From contig CM049322.1 of NCBI GenBank assembly GCA_026874595.1, positions 60,266,886-60,330,885 of the forward strand: DNA of 64,000 bases, written 5' to 3'. Below the pieces are notes generated by a model. That model was given only the letters and a program-made list of their open reading frames with translations. It was not told the origin of the DNA and did no database searches. Each line of letters begins with the position of its first letter. The stretch's first letter is position 1. The DNA is from Sipunculus nudus (lineage: Eukaryota > Annelida > Sipuncula > Golfingiida > Sipunculidae). The translations under genes were made by a program, and so were the position numbers. Shown one piece after another: positions 11,460 through 23,545 of the stretch.

Positions 11460-13540
11460 AAATAAAAAATTGGTACCTTAAATTTTGCCCAACTTTGACC
11501 ATGGCACGTTTTTTTCCTGTAAGTACTGTGGATTTAATTTTCACAGCATGTTTTTGTTAGCACTTCAACTGTTAACACCAAAAATTTGAAACCAGTTGAT
11601 CAAAAACTGTAGATTTTAATAAGTTTTCAAGCACCATGTAACATATTGTTTACATCAAGCTAGTGTTATGCAGTTTGCAAGAGCTCAGCTCCCCAGCTTC
11701 AGCTCTTAGTTCCTTAAATTCGGCATACAGTTAGATGTCTCTAAAATCCCCTACCATGCCAAGAATTTGGTCACTAGGACTTAATACCTTCGAGATATTA
11801 ATGAAAAACTTCATTTTTCCATTAAAAACCCATTGTTACACTTCAAGACTGCCTAATATCAAAACCACTGATCTGACTTTAATCATAAATAATATACATA
11901 TTTTTCATTCTCTATGCACATGCCAGAATGATGTCAGTATTGCGTAATTGTTTTAAGTTATGGGCCCAAACATAATGCACTTTGTAAAAAATCAAGAAAT
12001 ATATTTACTCCCTTAACAAGGGCATTGCTAAAGCTAGAGATTTTTTTGTCAGGGATGTAACATTATTTAATCAAGATTCAATTGAATACCCAAAATTAGT
12101 TCTGAATTTTTCAAATTTTATTAGTTATTAGTATAAATATAAAATTAGTACCTTTAATTTTGCCCAACTGTGACCATGGCACGTTTGTGTCCTGTGAGCA
12201 CTGTTGATATCATTTTCATATCATGCACACATTAGGATTTCAGCTTTTTAGTTTAGAAAGCTGAAAGAAATTGGCCAAAAATTGTAGCTTTTATTAATGT
12301 TTTTTATGAGACCCTGTCAGACTTTTGGCTCTCTCCAGCCCCTCTTGAGTCACCTGTATGTTGACCTTGTTGACCTTTCATCAAATTATGCATGCTTGAG
12401 GCGAGGCATACAGGAATCCAGGCAGCTTATGGCCAGCCACAGTTGATCCAGGTGTCCAACCCAACTCATCTAGTAGTTTTAACCAACAACATAACAATAA
12501 ACAATAAATTAATAAATTTTTATTGGTTTTTAATAACAAATTAAAGAAAAATAGAAAAGGAATTTGTTAGTTTATAATAACAGGAAATTAACTTGCAGTT
12601 ACTGATGATATAAGAATCTTGTATCGATGGGTAGAATGTCACATATTCCAAATAACACCATGCAGTCACCTATGGCATTTTTCAGTTCAATTTTAATGAT
12701 AAAGAAGTAAATCATATTATTCATTACTAATCATTAGGGATCATATGAAGGAAATTAATGATAGACAAAGATGCAGTTGATAATATTAATCTAGATTCCT
12801 ACTGTGTCTAGTGTGTACATTGATGTGAAATTAGTCCAAAATGAATTTTTTACAGTTATTTTTTAATATAAATAAAAGCCATAAAACCAGGTACTTATGA
12901 TCATTATTTAAATGTGTGAATTTTGTATATTCTGGATTCTCAACATCATTGTTTGGTGAAAACTATATAAATACCAGACATGGTGCAAATACTTTGCAAT
13001 TGTATTTAAATACGAATATGAATTTGTACTCCATTATAAAATTTCTTGCATAAAGAATGGGAATTCAGGTAAAAATGAAAGTATATGAATACCAGTGCAA
13101 ATACTTTCAAAATGTATTCATGAATGCATTCATGAATATATTCTTTAATATTATTTTAATAATCACTTCAGTTATATTTCATTTTAAAAAATCATATGAT
13201 TCTCTTATTATTTTAAATAAAAATTATATTTGGGACAATATTTGTAATTTTTTTTAATAAATAGTTAAACTCTTATATTATATGTTCTGCTTATAAGTTA
13301 TATGGCCAAGTCAAAATCTGTGTGACAATAGTACTCCATTTGTTAATAAAATAAATGAAATCAATCCTCTTCCCTGTCTCCAAAGGTACTATCAAAATCA
13401 TACATAAGCTAAACAACATCAACTCATAATACAGCTTATATTTATTACCACACAAAACCAGCATGTGCCTCATTTCTAAATAATATTTGTTTATCATATA
13501 TAACAACTGAGCGTCGTGACCCATAGGTCCCTTGTTTAAA
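11460..13540 (+). repeat. Type A 3' region, first copy of a 2-kb duplication
   Basis: Runs from TTTTGCCCAACTTTGACCAT through the internal module at 11720-11950, a decayed segment with CCAGGCAGCTTATGGCCAGC (about 12415-12440) and an AT-rich part, to the end motif AACTGAGCGTCGTGACCCAT at 13507-13537. Nearly the same sequence follows at 13541-15113. About 480 bp (12995-13475) is absent from the second copy. Confidence 0.72.
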
Positions 13541-15113
13541 ATATTAGCAAAAATAAAAAAATAAGTACTTAAATTTTGCCCAACTTTGACCATGGCACGT
13601 TTTTTTGCTGTAACTGCTGTGGAGTTAATTTTCACAGCATGTTTTTGTTAGCATTTCAACTGTTAACACCAACAATTTTAAACCAGTTGATCAAAAACTA
13701 GATTTTATTCAAGTTTTCAAGCACCATGTCACAAATTGCTAGTGTTATGCAGTTTGCTAGAGCTCAGCTCCCAAGCTTCAGCTCTAAGTTCCTTAAGTTC
13801 CCAAAATCCCCTACCATGCCAAGAATTCGGTCACTAGGACTTAATTCCTTCGAGATATCAATGAAAAACTTCATTTTTCCATTAAAAACCCATTGTTACA
13901 CTTTAAGACTGCCTAATATCAAAACCACTGATCTGACTTTGATCATATATAATATACATATTTTTCTATACATTCGCTATGCACATGCCAGAAATGATGT
14001 CAGTATTGTGTATTTTTTTTAAGTTATGGGCCCAAACATAATGCACTTTGTATAAAAACTAGAAATATATTTACTCCCTTAACAAGGGCATTGCTAAAGC
14101 TAGAGATTTTTTTGTCAGGGATGTAACATTATTTAATCAAGATTCAATTGAATACCCAAAATTAGTTCTGAATTTTTCAAATTTTATAAGTTATTGGTAT
14201 AAATATAAAATTAGTACCTTAAATTTTGCCCAACTGTGACCATGGCACGTTTGTTTCCTGTGAGCACTGTTGATATAATTCTCATATCATGCACACATAA
14301 GGATTTCAGCTTTTTAGTTTAGAAAGCTGAAAGAAATTGGCCAAATATTGTAGCTTTTATTAATGTTTTTTTATGAGACCCTGTCAGACTTTGGCTCTCT
14401 CCAGCCCCTCTTGAGTCACCTGTATGTTGACCTTGTTGACCTTTCATCAGATTATGCACGCTTGAGGCGAGAATCCAGGCAGCTTATGGCCAGCCACAGT
14501 TGATCCAGGTGTCCAACCCAACTCATCTAGTAGTTTTAACCAACACCATAACAATAAACAATAAATTAATAAATTTTTATTGGTTTTTAATAACAAATTA
14601 AAGAAAAATAGAAAAGGAATTTGTTAGTTTATAATAACAGGAAATTAACTTGCAGTTACTGATGATATAAGAATCTTGTATCGATGGGTAGAATGTCACA
14701 TATTCCAAGTAACACCATGCAGTCACCTATGGCATTTTTCAGTTCATTTTTAATGATAAAGAAGTAAATCATATTATTCATTACTAATCATTAGGGATTA
14801 AATGAAGGAAATTAATGATAGACAAAGATGCAGTTGATAATATTAATCTAGATTCCTACTGTGTCTAGTGTGTACATTGATGTGAAATTATTCCAAAATG
14901 AATTTTTTACAGTTATTTTTTAATATAAATAAAAGCCATAAAACCAGGTACTTATGATCATTATTTAAATGTGTGAATTTTGTATTTTCTGGATTCTCAA
15001 CTTCATTGTTTGGTGAAAACTGAATAAATACCAGACATGGTGCGAATACTTTTCTAAATAATATTTTTTTATCATATATAACAGCTGAGCGTCGTGACCC
15101 ATTGGTCCCTTGT
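13541..15113 (+). repeat. Type A 3' region, second copy of the duplication
   Basis: Aligns with 11460-13540 at an offset near 2.06-2.09 kb, with only scattered substitutions over the first 1.45 kb. It then jumps over the 480-bp segment and rejoins at TCTAAATAATAT. It ends with CAGCTGAGCGTCGTGACCCA and TGGTCCCTTGTTTT (15082-15115). Confidence 0.75.
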
Positions 15114-15114
15114 T

Positions 15115-15347
15115 TTTTTATTCTGGGCGTACTTTCAACCCCATAGCTTGGAGAATATAGGTCGAATATATATAGTGACCTAATTTCAGGTGTCTAAGTA
15201 GATTTTTTATTGACCTCCCGGGATGTTCACAAAGAAGTTTCTAGAACCAGCAGTTACGATTGTGCCCTGCTAACAGTCTCCCAGACGGCCGGACGGATGA
15301 CGGACAATGCGCCATTCCTACATCTCAGTTGACTTACAGCTGAGCTA
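15115..15347 (-). repeat. Type A 5' fragment in reverse orientation
   Basis: Read on the minus strand it begins TTTTAGCTCAGCTGTAAGTC at 15350 and continues with GGGCACAATCG, a TTTTTTATTGACCTCC-like module and GGGTTGAAAGTACGCCC. This is the only clearly inverted type A copy in the window. Confidence 0.75.
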
Positions 15348-15447
15348 AAAAGTGTTGAGTGGCAGCACTGTAAGCATAAACAGCCTTAACCTTTCAGCTT
15401 GAGGTACAAGTGAGACTGAGTTACTCGGTCAAAATCTAGGTATAATT

Positions 15448-15555
15448 GTATCCGCCAAAACAGAGTTTTGCGGATACTAAGTTTTCAGTCGGATGCTGCC
15501 GCCACAACCATATAGGTTTCCAGAAAACTCCTCTGTAACCACTGGGCAGAATTTT
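15448..15555 (+). repeat. Type B 5' end, interrupted by type A
   Basis: The hairpin start TGTATCCGCCAAAACAGAG with TTTTGCGGATACTA is followed by the standard type B text as far as ACCACTGGGCAGAATTTTT, where a type A element begins. Type B sequence resumes at 18386. Confidence 0.75.
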
Positions 15556-18385
15556 TAGCTCAGCTGACTATAAGTCATCTGAGCTATAGTCATGGTCCAT
15601 TGTCCATCGTCCGTCCGTCTGTCTGTCCGTCCGTCTTGCCGTCCGTCCGTCTGTCGTGACGTCTGGATGTCCGTCCGTAAGACTGGCACGTTTCGAAACC
15701 ATTGGACCTACGAATCTGAATTTCAGCATATAGTTAGATGTCCCCATAATCTCCTACCATGCCAAAAATTGGGTCAATAGGACTTCGTTCCTTTGAGATA
15801 TTAAGGAAAAACCTCAATTTTTTATTGGAAATCTATTTTCACACTTCAGGACTGCCTAATATCAAAACCACTCATCTGGTTTTCTTCATATTTACCATAA
15901 ATATTCCTCTATATAGTTCCTATGTACATGCCAGATATTAAGTCAGTATTATATAATTTTAAAAAGTTACGGGCCCAAACATAATGGACTTTGTAAAAAA
16001 ATCAGGAAGATATTTGGTCACTTAAGACCAAAAGTGTTAAAGGTAGGGACTTTTTTCCAGTAATACAACTTTAATTAATTACTCAAAATTGAATTGTATA
16101 CCAAAAATTAGATCAAAATCTGTTAAATTTTTTTAAATATTGGCAAAAATATAAAATTGGTACCTTAAATTTTGCCCAACTTTGGCCATGGCACGTTTTT
16201 TCCTGTAAGTACTGTGGATTTAATTTTCACACCATGTATACATAAGGATTTTATCTGTTAAAATCTGAAAATTGAAAATAAAAGCTGCAAAATTAGGCTA
16301 GTTATTGAATTTTTTTGGAGGCTCTTGTTGTATTCCCTTACATTGTCAAGCAGTCCACTTTGATGACTGTAGGTCATTCAGTGCACATCTCTATGCTCCC
16401 CAGGCTGTTGACATAATTTTAGATGTCCCCAAAATCTCCTACCATACCGAAAATTAGGTCATTAGGACTTTGTTCCTTTGAGATATTAAGGAAAAAAACT
16501 CTGTTTTCCATAAAAAAAAGCCATTGTTACACTTCAAGGCTGCCTAATATCAAAACCACTGATCTGTTTTTGATCGTATTTAGTATTCACATTCTTTTAT
16601 ACATTTTCAATGAACATACCAAAAATTAGGTCAGTATTGGGTATTATTTTGAAGTTAGGGGCCAAAACATAATGCAATTTTTTTAAAAATCAGGAAATCT
16701 ATTTACTCACCTAACATGAGAATTGCTGAACCTTGAGACTTTTTTTCAGGAATATAACTTTATTTAATCAAGATTCAATTGTTTACCCAAAATTAGATCT
16801 GAATTTCGCAAATTTTTCAAGTTATTAGCATAAATAAAAAATCAATACCTTAAATTTTGTCCAACTTTGGCACTGTTGATTTAATTTTCCCAGCATATAT
16901 GCGTAAGGATTTAATCTTTTAAAATCTGAACTTTCAAAAGAAATTGATTGGAATGAATAGCTTTTATTCATGTTTTCATACACCATGTCAAGTGTTGTTT
17001 ACATCTAGCCCACCTAGTAGTACAGCCTTTACTTGCATTATGTAACCCACCCCAGGCAGCTTACCTTGGCCCAGCTTGGCCACTACTAGCAGGCTTCCCC
17101 TCTGTCCTGCACTCATCCCCCCCCCCCCAGCTGGTGCATAAACTAGATGAATGTTATAATTTTTCTGTACTTTATTTTATTCTTGGACATGCTACATTTT
17201 AGATTTTGTATTGTACCACCATGGTTACAATGATTCAAGTGTACATTTAATTGTGTCCACAAAGTGGTGTATTGCTGTGAAAGTGTGGATGTTCATGAGA
17301 TAAGTAATTCCTTACTTCAGAAGAGTAAAAACTTCACCAGGTGTGAAATTGACTATTAATTCCAGTAATTAATTAAAACTGGGATAGTAATAAGCACAAT
17401 GATATTGTTTGTCCCTCATTCAACCAACAGTGTGTATACTTTATTTGAAAAGATGTTTTATTTTATCAAATTTACTTTTATTTTATTTTGGTGAATAAAA
17501 TTAAGCATGTCCTGAAAACTCCAATGTGCAAAACTTTTTAATAGTGATTCAAGGAATATTCTTGTAGATGCCATGTTGTGGCATTATTTTCTTTTAAAAT
17601 CAGTTTAAACATTTATGATTTAAAAATAATAAAATATATGTGTATGCATAATATGACCCAATGTTTTTTATTCTGTATATATAATGATTGCAACTTTTGC
17701 AACAATTCTAATATATTAACTTATATTTTCAGGTTTTTTAATTAAAAATTTATAAACCTGTAAATAAAAAAATGATTCAGATAAAAACTTCTTAATGGAA
17801 AAAGTGGATCTGCTTAAAAAAATAGGATTATATATAAACTTAAATGCATTATTCTCTTGAAAGTAAAATAAAGGTATTAGTCCATTCTGTCCACTTGCCT
17901 GTCTATCTGTAAATTTTAGTATGCAACACAGTATCTCAAAACTTTTACTGTTTTTCTTCATGACAGTCTTGTCAGAGTATTAGTTTGCAATCATATATTT
18001 AGAACTTTACTATAACCAAGTAGGAGGGCCCCTTTCCTCTTAGCTTTTCATATTCTTATATAAATGAAAAACATTACAATAGAATATTTCTACATCCACC
18101 TTTGTGCTGCCCTCACTTTACTTTCTCCGAACCCCATCCCAAAGTCAGTCTCAGTAAGCAAGAACAAGATGAATCAGATATATTCATACTTTAATATTTT
18201 GTATAACTATTGGTCCATAGGTACCTATGTACATGCCAGAAATTATGTCAATATTGTGTAATATGTAGACATAGTGGGCATCACAATAATGTACCTTGTC
18301 AAGACTAAAGAGATATTGTGTCATACAGTCACATATTCATAAATCACTTCATCAGCATAGTTAATCATAACATCATATCTGTCAA
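15556..18385 (+). repeat. Type A element, long form, 3' truncated
   Basis: Starts with the TAGCTCAGCTGACTATAAGT hairpin and a GTCCGTC/TGTC-rich stretch. It carries two internal modules (15725-15955 and 16410-16640) with 60-codon open frames, a poly-C tract near 17117-17128 and an AT-rich 3' half. It is closely similar over its whole length to 23459-26280 and 38529-41610. It stops at CATATCTGTCAA (about 18385), where the other copies continue for another 350 bp to the palindromic end. Confidence 0.85.
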
Positions 18386-18955
18386 TCATTTTTGCACAGC
18401 GTCCATCTGTTCATCTGCCTTGGGATAAAATCACTCATATCTCGGCAGTGGTTTGACTTATCTGCCTCAAATTTTGCATGTTAATACATCTTGGATAGCT
18501 TTCTGGATTTTGTGGCAGGTGGCACCACCAACATTTATGTTTAAGCTGCAGACATCCAGGCTTATATCACAGGACTAGTATCCTTCTGAAAATTTACATG
18601 TGTATAGATTTCACATAGCTCTTTATCATACGCAAAACTGGAGGCGCCACCTGCAACCATTTTTGCACACTTCCATCTAATTGTTTGCCGTGGGCTAAAA
18701 TCACTCATATATGAGTAGTGGTTTGACTTATCTGCCTAACATTTTGCATGTTTATACATCTTTGATAGCTTTCTGGATTTTGATGCAGGTGGCATCACCT
18801 AAAACACATTTCCGCTGCAGACATCCATGCTAATATGCAACACACCTCACTCTATTTCCCCTTGCCACTCAATCCGTGCCTCATTCACCTGTCCCACTCT
18901 GATTTTGGTGGCTACAAGTAGTCCCTTGTCGAATACCTGTATTCTAGTTGATTAA
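18386..18955 (+). repeat. Type B 3' part
   Basis: Two internal modules (TTTTTGCACAGCGTCCATCT, TCACTCATATCTCGGCAGTG, GGCGCCACC at about 18642-18650) and the decayed end GATTTTGGTGGCTACAAGTA with TTGTCGAATACC and TATTCTAGTT. It is joined directly to the truncated type A copy. Confidence 0.7.
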
Positions 18956-18959
18956 TTGG

Positions 18960-19100
18960 TTTACCACCTCTTGATGTATACAGAGTTATGTCTGGACATA
19001 TTTCATAAACTGTGATGCCTGGAAGTATTTCATAAACTCTGTGATGTATACACATGATGCCTGGACGCATTTCATAAATGTCATTTTGATTTCATTTTTT
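18960..19100 (+). repeat. Small tandem repeat before an exon
   Basis: Three imperfect units of 35-50 bp built on TGATGCCTGGA and ATTTCATAAA (18985-19078) lie 30 bp upstream of the acceptor of the next exon. Confidence 0.5.
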
Positions 19101-19106
19101 GTATAG

Positions 19107-19257
19107 GGATCAAGAAATGATGAAGAGTTTGAAGATTTGGTTAATGGTACATTAACCCTTCACAACACAACCAAGGAGGATGCCGGGACATACCTGTGTG
19201 AAGCGGAAAACCTGGGGGGAAAGGAGGAAAGCCGAAAAATCAAAGTCAACATGCTCT
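19107..19257 (+). CDS. Ig I-set exon, C-terminal half
   Basis: The acceptor TTTTTTGTATAG ends at 19106 and the donor GTAAAT starts at 19258. The exon is 151 bp, phase 0 in and phase 1 out. It completes the domain begun at 7672: GSRNDEEFEDL as the C'-D region, NGTLTLHNTT for strand E, EDAGTYLCEAEN with the second canonical cysteine for strand F, and SRKIKVNML for strand G. NGT and NTT are possible N-glycosylation sites. The combined domain is 91 codons, normal for an I-set domain. Its end joins the next exon as VNML-Y-APSIRVEN, the usual linker between adjacent Ig domains. Confidence 0.9.
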
Positions 19258-20045
19258 GTAAATATAAATACATTACATATTCACAAGAATTGCCACTAGG
19301 GGGAGCCAGGGATTCTTAGATATTTCCATGTGCCAAGCTAGGTTAAAAAAATGACCTGTACCAGAATGAATAAGATTTGTAATTTTCACTGTTTCAGTGG
19401 TCTGTGAATTAAGGTTCAAATTTCATGATCTCACTATGCAGTAACCTGCTGAGAATATATCCATTAATATATGAATAATTAAATATATGCTTGCAGAATC
19501 TGAACAACTTAAGAGATCCATAAGTTACCACTGAAAAGTGTTAGTTTAACAAATCAATGAATGATAGCAGTCTTTTATTAGGTACAGATAACAATTTACT
19601 GTGGTTGACTTAATATTCGCAGGGTTAAAATTTTTGCGATCTTCAAAGTTTCAGTGTTCTGTTAGGGTTTCATATTTGCGATCTCTCCATATGAAAAACC
19701 TACACAAAACAAAGTATTACATGTTAGTTAAATATAAAATCTTAATAATTGGACAGTTTAACATCAGAAGATTTGAAACCATTGTTCATTAATGACAGAT
19801 AATTTTAAAGACCTGAAATCATTTATAATAGCAATCTTTGAACATACAAGATCTTATGATTTATTTTAAATATCTTCTTACCTTCCATTATGGGACTCTT
19901 ATTCACAAAGGTTTTATTTTTGTGATGATCCCTCTTTCATGAATATCGCGAATTAGAATACCTAGCAAACAGAAAGGTGAACACAGTAATCTTGTTATAT
20001 CAATCCTTTTGACTTCAGACATAACTGGCATTGATGGCTTAAATG
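19258..20045. other. Intron, no gene or repeat recognised
   Basis: About 790 bp between an exon and the 27-bp array. It includes GATCTTTGAACATACAAGAT-type AT-rich text but no coding segment or family member that I could support. Confidence 0.5.
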
Positions 20046-20049
20046 AGAT

Positions 20050-21190
20050 CCCAGTATAAATGACTGTAAACCTGTGTAGATTATAAATGACGGTACACCT
20101 GTGTAGAGTATAAATAACTGTACACCTGTGTAGATTATAAATGACTGTACACCTGTGTAGAGTATAAATAACTGTACACCTGTGTAGATTATAAATAACT
20201 GTACACCTGTGTAGATTATAAATGACTGTACACCTGTGTAGAGTATAAATGACTGTACACCAGTGTAGAGTATAAATGACTGTACACCTGTGTAGAGTAT
20301 AAATAACTGTACACCTGTGTAGAGTATAAATAACTGTACACCTGTGTATATTATAAATGACTGTACACCTGTGTAGAGTATAAATGACTGTACACCTGTG
20401 TAGAGTATAAATAACTGTACACCTGTGTAGAGTATAAATAACTGTACACCTGTGTAGAGTATAAATGACTGTACACCAGTGTACATTATAAATGACTATA
20501 CACCTGTGTAGATTATAAATGACTGTACACCTGTGTAGAGTATAAATGACTGTACACCTGTGTAGAGTATAAATGACTGTACACCTGTGTAGAGTATAAA
20601 TAACTGTACACCTGTGTAGAGTATAAATGACTGTACACCTGTGTAGAGTATAAATGACTGTACACCAGTGTACAGTATAAATGACTATACACCTGTGTAG
20701 AGTATAAATAACTGTACACCTGTGCAGAGTATAAATAACTGTACACCTGTGTAGAGTATAAATGACTGTACACCTGTGTAGAGTATAAATGACTGTACAC
20801 CTGTGTAGAGTATAAATAACTGTACACCTGTGTAGAGTATAAATGACTGTACACCTGTGTAGAGTATATATGACTGTACACCTGTGTAGAGTATAAATGA
20901 CTATACACCTGTGATTAGTATAAATGACTATACACCTGTCTAGAGTATAAATGACTATACAACTGTGTAGAGTATATATGACTGTACACCTGTGTAGAGT
21001 ATATATGACTGTACACCTGTGTAGAGTATAAATGACTGTGCACCTGTGTAGAGTATAAATGACTATACACCTTTGTACAGTATAAATGACTACATCTGTG
21101 TATCGTATAAATGACAGTACACCTGTGTAAAGTATAAATGACTGTACACCTATGTAGAGTGTAAATGACAGTTGACCTGTATAGGGTAGG
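20050..21190. repeat. 27-bp minisatellite, about 42 copies
   Basis: The unit is CTGTACACCTGTGTAGAG plus TATAAATGA. Variants are AATAACTG for AATGACTG, AGATTA for AGAGTA, and ACCAGTG for ACCTGTG. Copies decay at both ends, most strongly after 20900. The period is a multiple of three and the unit has no stop in several frames, so long open frames on the minus strand (19903-21240 and overlapping ones) are by-products. Each unit carries TATAAAT. Confidence 0.92.
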
Positions 21191-21224
21191 CATTGTATTC
21201 TGGAAGGATTTAATTTCATGATAA

Positions 21225-21765
21225 TTGTATCCCCAGACAAAGTCGGGATACTATGGTTTCAAGACGGTCCTTCCACTGCTGCAACTGCTGCAGAAAAATC
21301 TTGTTAGTGGGATACACAAAAAAAATATTTCACTGATCTTTTTCAAACTGTACATTTGTAAACAAATAGGTAAGAAGACGAAGCCTATTAAAATTGGAAT
21401 CATGACCTTTGCTAGGAGAGTGACCTTGACCATGAATAAGTCCATTTTTGCTGAAAATAACACAAATTCTTAAATATCTCAAGAAAGCTTGCATGGACTG
21501 GTCCAAAAATCCAAAATAGCCTGAAACTGGTGGCGCCATCTATTATTCTTTTCTTGATTTTACACTTTTTATTACCCCAACAATTGCCACTTAACAGTAC
21601 TGTGAGCATTATAAGTCAAGAACTAATAGACAGATCTCTTTCATATTATGAACATGTAGAGAGATGGGTTATGGGATGAGGTCTATTTAAATTTGGGTCA
21701 TGACCTTTACCATGAGAGTGGCCTTGACCTTTAATATTTCCATATTTGGTGGAAAATTACACACC
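21225..21765 (+). repeat. Type F element, left half
   Basis: Starts TGTATCCCCAGACAAAGTCG with GGGATACTATGG, a decayed hairpin. It continues with AGGAGAGTGACCTTGACC, GGTGGCGCCATC (21529-21540) and GAGAGTGGCCTTGACC, parallel to 1139-1720. The right inverted end is absent. Confidence 0.68.
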
Positions 21766-22070
21766 TCTGATGATATCTCCAGTGTAGATAGCCATATGGA
21801 TTTCAAAGGTGACTTATTTATGGCCCACTACAAAAGTAAGAACCCTATAGGTTCTAGGGTCATGAGGTCAAGGTCAAGGTCACTGGACCCACTTCTTTAA
21901 AGATATTGTGGATGCATTTTAAGCCAAACTTTTCATCTCATATCTTCCATCTTGAACATATAGCTCACTTGCCAATAGTGGATGATCCATATCAATTTTG
22001 GGGTCACAAGGTCAAAGGTCAAGGCTACAGGAGCTTTCTGCCAAGAAATTAGTCTATTAGATAATTCCAG
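21766..22070 (+). repeat. Type E fragment
   Basis: Two AGGTCA modules (TCATGAGGTCAAGGTCAAGG near 21860 and GTCACAAGGTCAAAGGTCAA near 22003), fused to the type F fragment and cut by the next type A start at 22076. Confidence 0.65.
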
Positions 22071-22073
22071 CTC

Positions 22074-22479
22074 TTTTAGCTCAGCTGACTGTAAGTCAAC
22101 TGAGGTATAGGAATGGCGCTTTGTCTGTGGGCTGTCCGGGCGTCCGGCGGTCTGGCTGTCCGGCCATCTGTTAGCAGGGCACAAATTGTAACTGCTGGAC
22201 CTAGAAACTTTTAAGTGAATATCCAGGGAGGACAATAAAAAATCTCCTTGGAAACCTGAAATTAGGTCCATGTGACCTATATCCTCTGAGCTATGGGGCT
22301 TGAAAGTGCCCCCCAAAATAATAAAAAATATATAACAAAACCTCCAATATCTTTACAATTAATGCATGGATTGTTATGAATCTTGCCTTGAATATTGACC
22401 ATGACTAGTTTAGTCAGTTCCCGAAAAGTTGTGGCGCCACCTATATTTTTAGCTCAGCTGACTGTGCCACCTGTTTTTT
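22074..22479 (+). repeat. Type A 5' end and first module
   Basis: Hairpin start at 22076-22106, a module matching 2963-3345, and a decayed palindrome (GTGGCGCCACC at 22431-22441). A second short TTTTTAGCTCAGCTGACTGT fragment at 22446-22466 shows another element inserted in or broken off at the same T-run. Confidence 0.7.
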
Positions 22480-23400
22480 TAGCAAACCTGTGAGCTTATG
22501 CGATGGTGCGGTGTTGTCTGTCGTACTGTGTGTCATGCGTCGTCTGTACATTAACCATATCTGTCTCTAAAATGGCAGGAGCTAGCATCACCAAACTTTT
22601 TGCAAATAATCAGTCACCAAAAAAACTATATTGGATTTTGTTTATTTTTTTCTTATTGCATTTTCTTAGATTTTAAAGGGAAAAAGCTAAAAAAGCTTTA
22701 AAAATCTTCTTCTCTGAAACTGTCCAGCCAAATTGTCCAATATTTCACAGAAATGATCCCTGGAACAATCTCTCTTAAGTTTGTTCGAATGGTTCCAGTT
22801 CGGAGATTTTTGGCCGATTTCAGGAGGTTGAACTTAGTCATCTGTCCAAAAAAGCACACTAAAATTAAAATCTCAGAAACGTCTAGAGCTATAATGACCA
22901 AATTTTATACCAATGTTTGTCACATATGTCATATTTGATTTTGAGGTATTGGTGGCGCCACCTACATTGATGTGTTTTTTACAAGCAAATATGTAATTTT
23001 AAACTCTTCTAGCTTATACACTGATTTATGATGAAATTGCTAAACTGATTGGTTTAAACTTTACAAGAATTATTCTATAGTAGGGTTCTGCCAGTTTTAT
23101 AAGAAAGGATTGAGTAAATACAGTTTTAAAAAAGCATTGTAGCCAATTGAAAAAGACTTTCTTTATTTGAAAACAGATTTGACAATAAGATGAGTTTCAG
23201 CAGCCAAGTCAAGAGGTCACTCAGTACAAACAGATGGGGTCCAGACATCACCATGGCAACTGACCTGGCTCTGGGGGTGTCTAGACAATATGTCTAGACG
23301 TCTAGACACAGCGTCTAGACATCTGGACACAATGTTTAGATGCAGAATTCCCAAATTATTGGAACTATATCTTTCAACTGTTTGAAAAAACTTGGTTTGC
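22480..23400 (+). repeat. Type D element, 5' part
   Basis: Starts TTTAGCAAACCTGTGAGCTT (compare 28144). It contains GGCAGGAGCTAGCATCACCA, the perfect palindrome GGTGGCGCCACC near 22951-22962, and a TCTAGACA-rich tract (23279-23335). The last part recurs at 32786-33160. The 3' part is at 27646-27825, separated by nested type B and type A elements. Confidence 0.7.
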
Positions 23401-23458
23401 ATTTTAAGCGAATCGGGTTAATCATTAGGTCACATGTGAACTGCTGCACCCTCATTTT
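23401..23458 (+). repeat. Type B fragment left of a nested type A element
   Basis: AGGTCACATGTGAACTGCTG with CACCCTCA matches type B text that runs uninterrupted at 33545-33590. The continuation (GTTGACCTCTGACC) is on the far side of the type A element at 26629, which gives a filled/empty site comparison. Confidence 0.7.
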
Positions 23459-23514
23459 TAGCTCAGCTGACTATAAGTCATCTGAGCTATAGTCATGGTC
23501 CATTGTCCGTCGTC

Positions 23515-23545
<31 letters not shown>

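Noticed and set aside
13291-13635. Minus-strand 114-codon frame
   Set aside because: It lies across a type A end and AT-rich repeat text, with no domain and no counterpart frame in the sister copy.
19903-21240. Minus-strand 445-codon frame with VIYTLHRCT repeats
   Set aside because: A product of the 27-bp array (multiple of three, no stop). Other frames over the same units are open too.
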